Made by a program: the position numbers and the translations under genes. Of a stretch of 5,248 nt of DNA, positions 4,694-5,248 are shown piece after piece (position 1 is the stretch's first letter; each line of letters starts with the position of its first letter). The notes beneath the pieces were generated by a model, which searched no databases, had not been told where the DNA came from, and saw nothing but the letters and a program-made list of their open reading frames with translations. The DNA is from an uncultured Eubacteriales bacterium. GTDB taxonomy: Bacteria; Bacillota; Clostridia; Christensenellales; Aristaeellaceae. The stretch lies in contig USCW01000136.1 in assembly GCA_900553315.1 (NCBI GenBank), forward strand, positions 1-5,248. The letters run 5' to 3'.

Positions 4694-5248
4694 ATGAACC
4701 TTTTTTTCAGAAGGGAGCTGGGTGCTTTGCGGAAGCTGCTGATGGTGCTGTTGATCGGGTTCATGCTTGTGCCGCTGACGGCGGTGGGGGAGGATAATGC
4801 GCAGATTGTGACGTTCTCCACCACGACGGAGCGGGTCAAGCTGCGGGAACGTCCCGACGATAATGCGCGTGTCATGGGGCAATATTACGGCGGACAGCCC
4901 CTTGAGCTTCTCGAACAGGGCAAAAAGTGGGATTACGTGTCCATCGGCGGGCGCACGGGCTATATGATGCGCAAGTATCTGACAGACTTGACGGAGGAGG
5001 CTGCCGCACCTGTGGCGGAGGTCTACCCGGAGGGAGAATCCCTTTCGCTGTACGATCAGGCGGGCGGAAACGGTCGCGTGATCGGCACGGTGGAGGGGGA
5101 GTTCGAGCTGCTGGGAATCGTCTCGCAGGACTGGCTGCACGTGCGGCAGGTACAGGCGGACGGCGCGATAGTCGTTGGCTTTGTATCCGCGCTGGGGACG
5201 ACATGGGCCGGGGATGGCGGCGAGATGCAGTTAAGGACGCGGGACAAT
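4694..5248 (+). CDS. Exported SH3-repeat protein, N-terminal part (runs off the window)
   Basis: The frame stays open for 185 residues to the right edge, so the gene is partial. A signal peptide is clear: basic residues (RR at 6-7, RK at 13-14), a hydrophobic core LLMVLLIGFMLVPL (15-28) and a likely cleavage after AVG (30-32). Residues about 37-98 form a bacterial SH3 (SH3b) domain: VKLRERPDDNARVMGQY, LELLEQGKKWDYVSI and GRTGYMMRKYL follow the usual VNLRSGPSTSSKVIG, VEVL-WYKV and GKTGWVSSKYL pattern. A weaker second repeat spans about 108-170 (RVIGTVEGEFELLG, DWLHVRQV, VVGFVSAL). A third begins at MQLRTRDN (178-185) and is cut. Such repeats bind peptidoglycan or stem peptides, often next to a wall-hydrolase domain, but none is in view. 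Starting at TTG 4727 instead would give a compact signal peptide beginning at residue 12. A wall or surface role is inferred. Confidence 0.85.
   Translation, partial: MNLFFRRELGALRKLLMVLLIGFMLVPLTAVGEDNAQIVTFSTTTERVKLRERPDDNARVMGQYYGGQPLELLEQGKKWDYVSIGGRTGYMMRKYLTDLTEEAAAPVAEVYPEGESLSLYDQAGGNGRVIGTVEGEFELLGIVSQDWLHVRQVQADGAIVVGFVSALGTTWAGDGGEMQLRTRDN

Overview
The window looks like a piece of chromosome from a moderately GC-rich Clostridia-type Firmicute. The basis is G/C-rich coding sequence, AGGAGG-type ribosome binding sites, a sigma-A-like promoter (TTGACA, 16 nt, TAGAAT) and an exported protein with bacterial SH3 repeats. The lineage is inferred, and nothing here fixes a genus. No mobile element, CRISPR array, tRNA or rRNA was seen.

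Layout: a GH13 (alpha-amylase family) glycosidase lies on the minus strand (41-1564). It is divergent from a plus-strand two-gene unit: a family 8 glycosyltransferase (1748-2749) overlapping by 11 bp a 12-helix Wzx-like polysaccharide flippase (2739-3983). The 183 bp between the divergent units holds a good minus-strand promoter for the glycosidase, with an imperfect CG-centred inverted repeat over its -35 box. After the flippase comes a strong 11-bp-stem hairpin whose T-tract faces the minus strand, so it best terminates the convergent small gene at 4232-4567, which encodes a 111-residue HEAT-repeat protein. That gene is divergent from an exported SH3-repeat protein (4694 to the window edge), which is cut off at the right.

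The 248 bp between the convergent flippase and HEAT genes (3984-4231) has no convincing gene but is packed with hairpins. Besides the terminator there is a 14-bp perfect palindrome, a compound hairpin with an 8-bp GC core, a perfect 10-bp hairpin with a 3-nt loop, a hairpin of 14 pairs plus one wobble and one mismatch, and a perfect 13-bp hairpin starting 3 nt after the HEAT stop codon. They lie almost end to end, two share the loop TCT, and one arm can pair with either of two partners. This is the most unusual part of the window.

Together the genes suggest glycan handling and cell-envelope work: cytoplasmic alpha-glucoside breakdown, sugar addition to a lipid-linked or surface glycan, export of that glycan, and an exported SH3-repeat protein that may bind the wall. 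Only the transferase-flippase link is supported by gene arrangement; the rest is loose neighbourhood.
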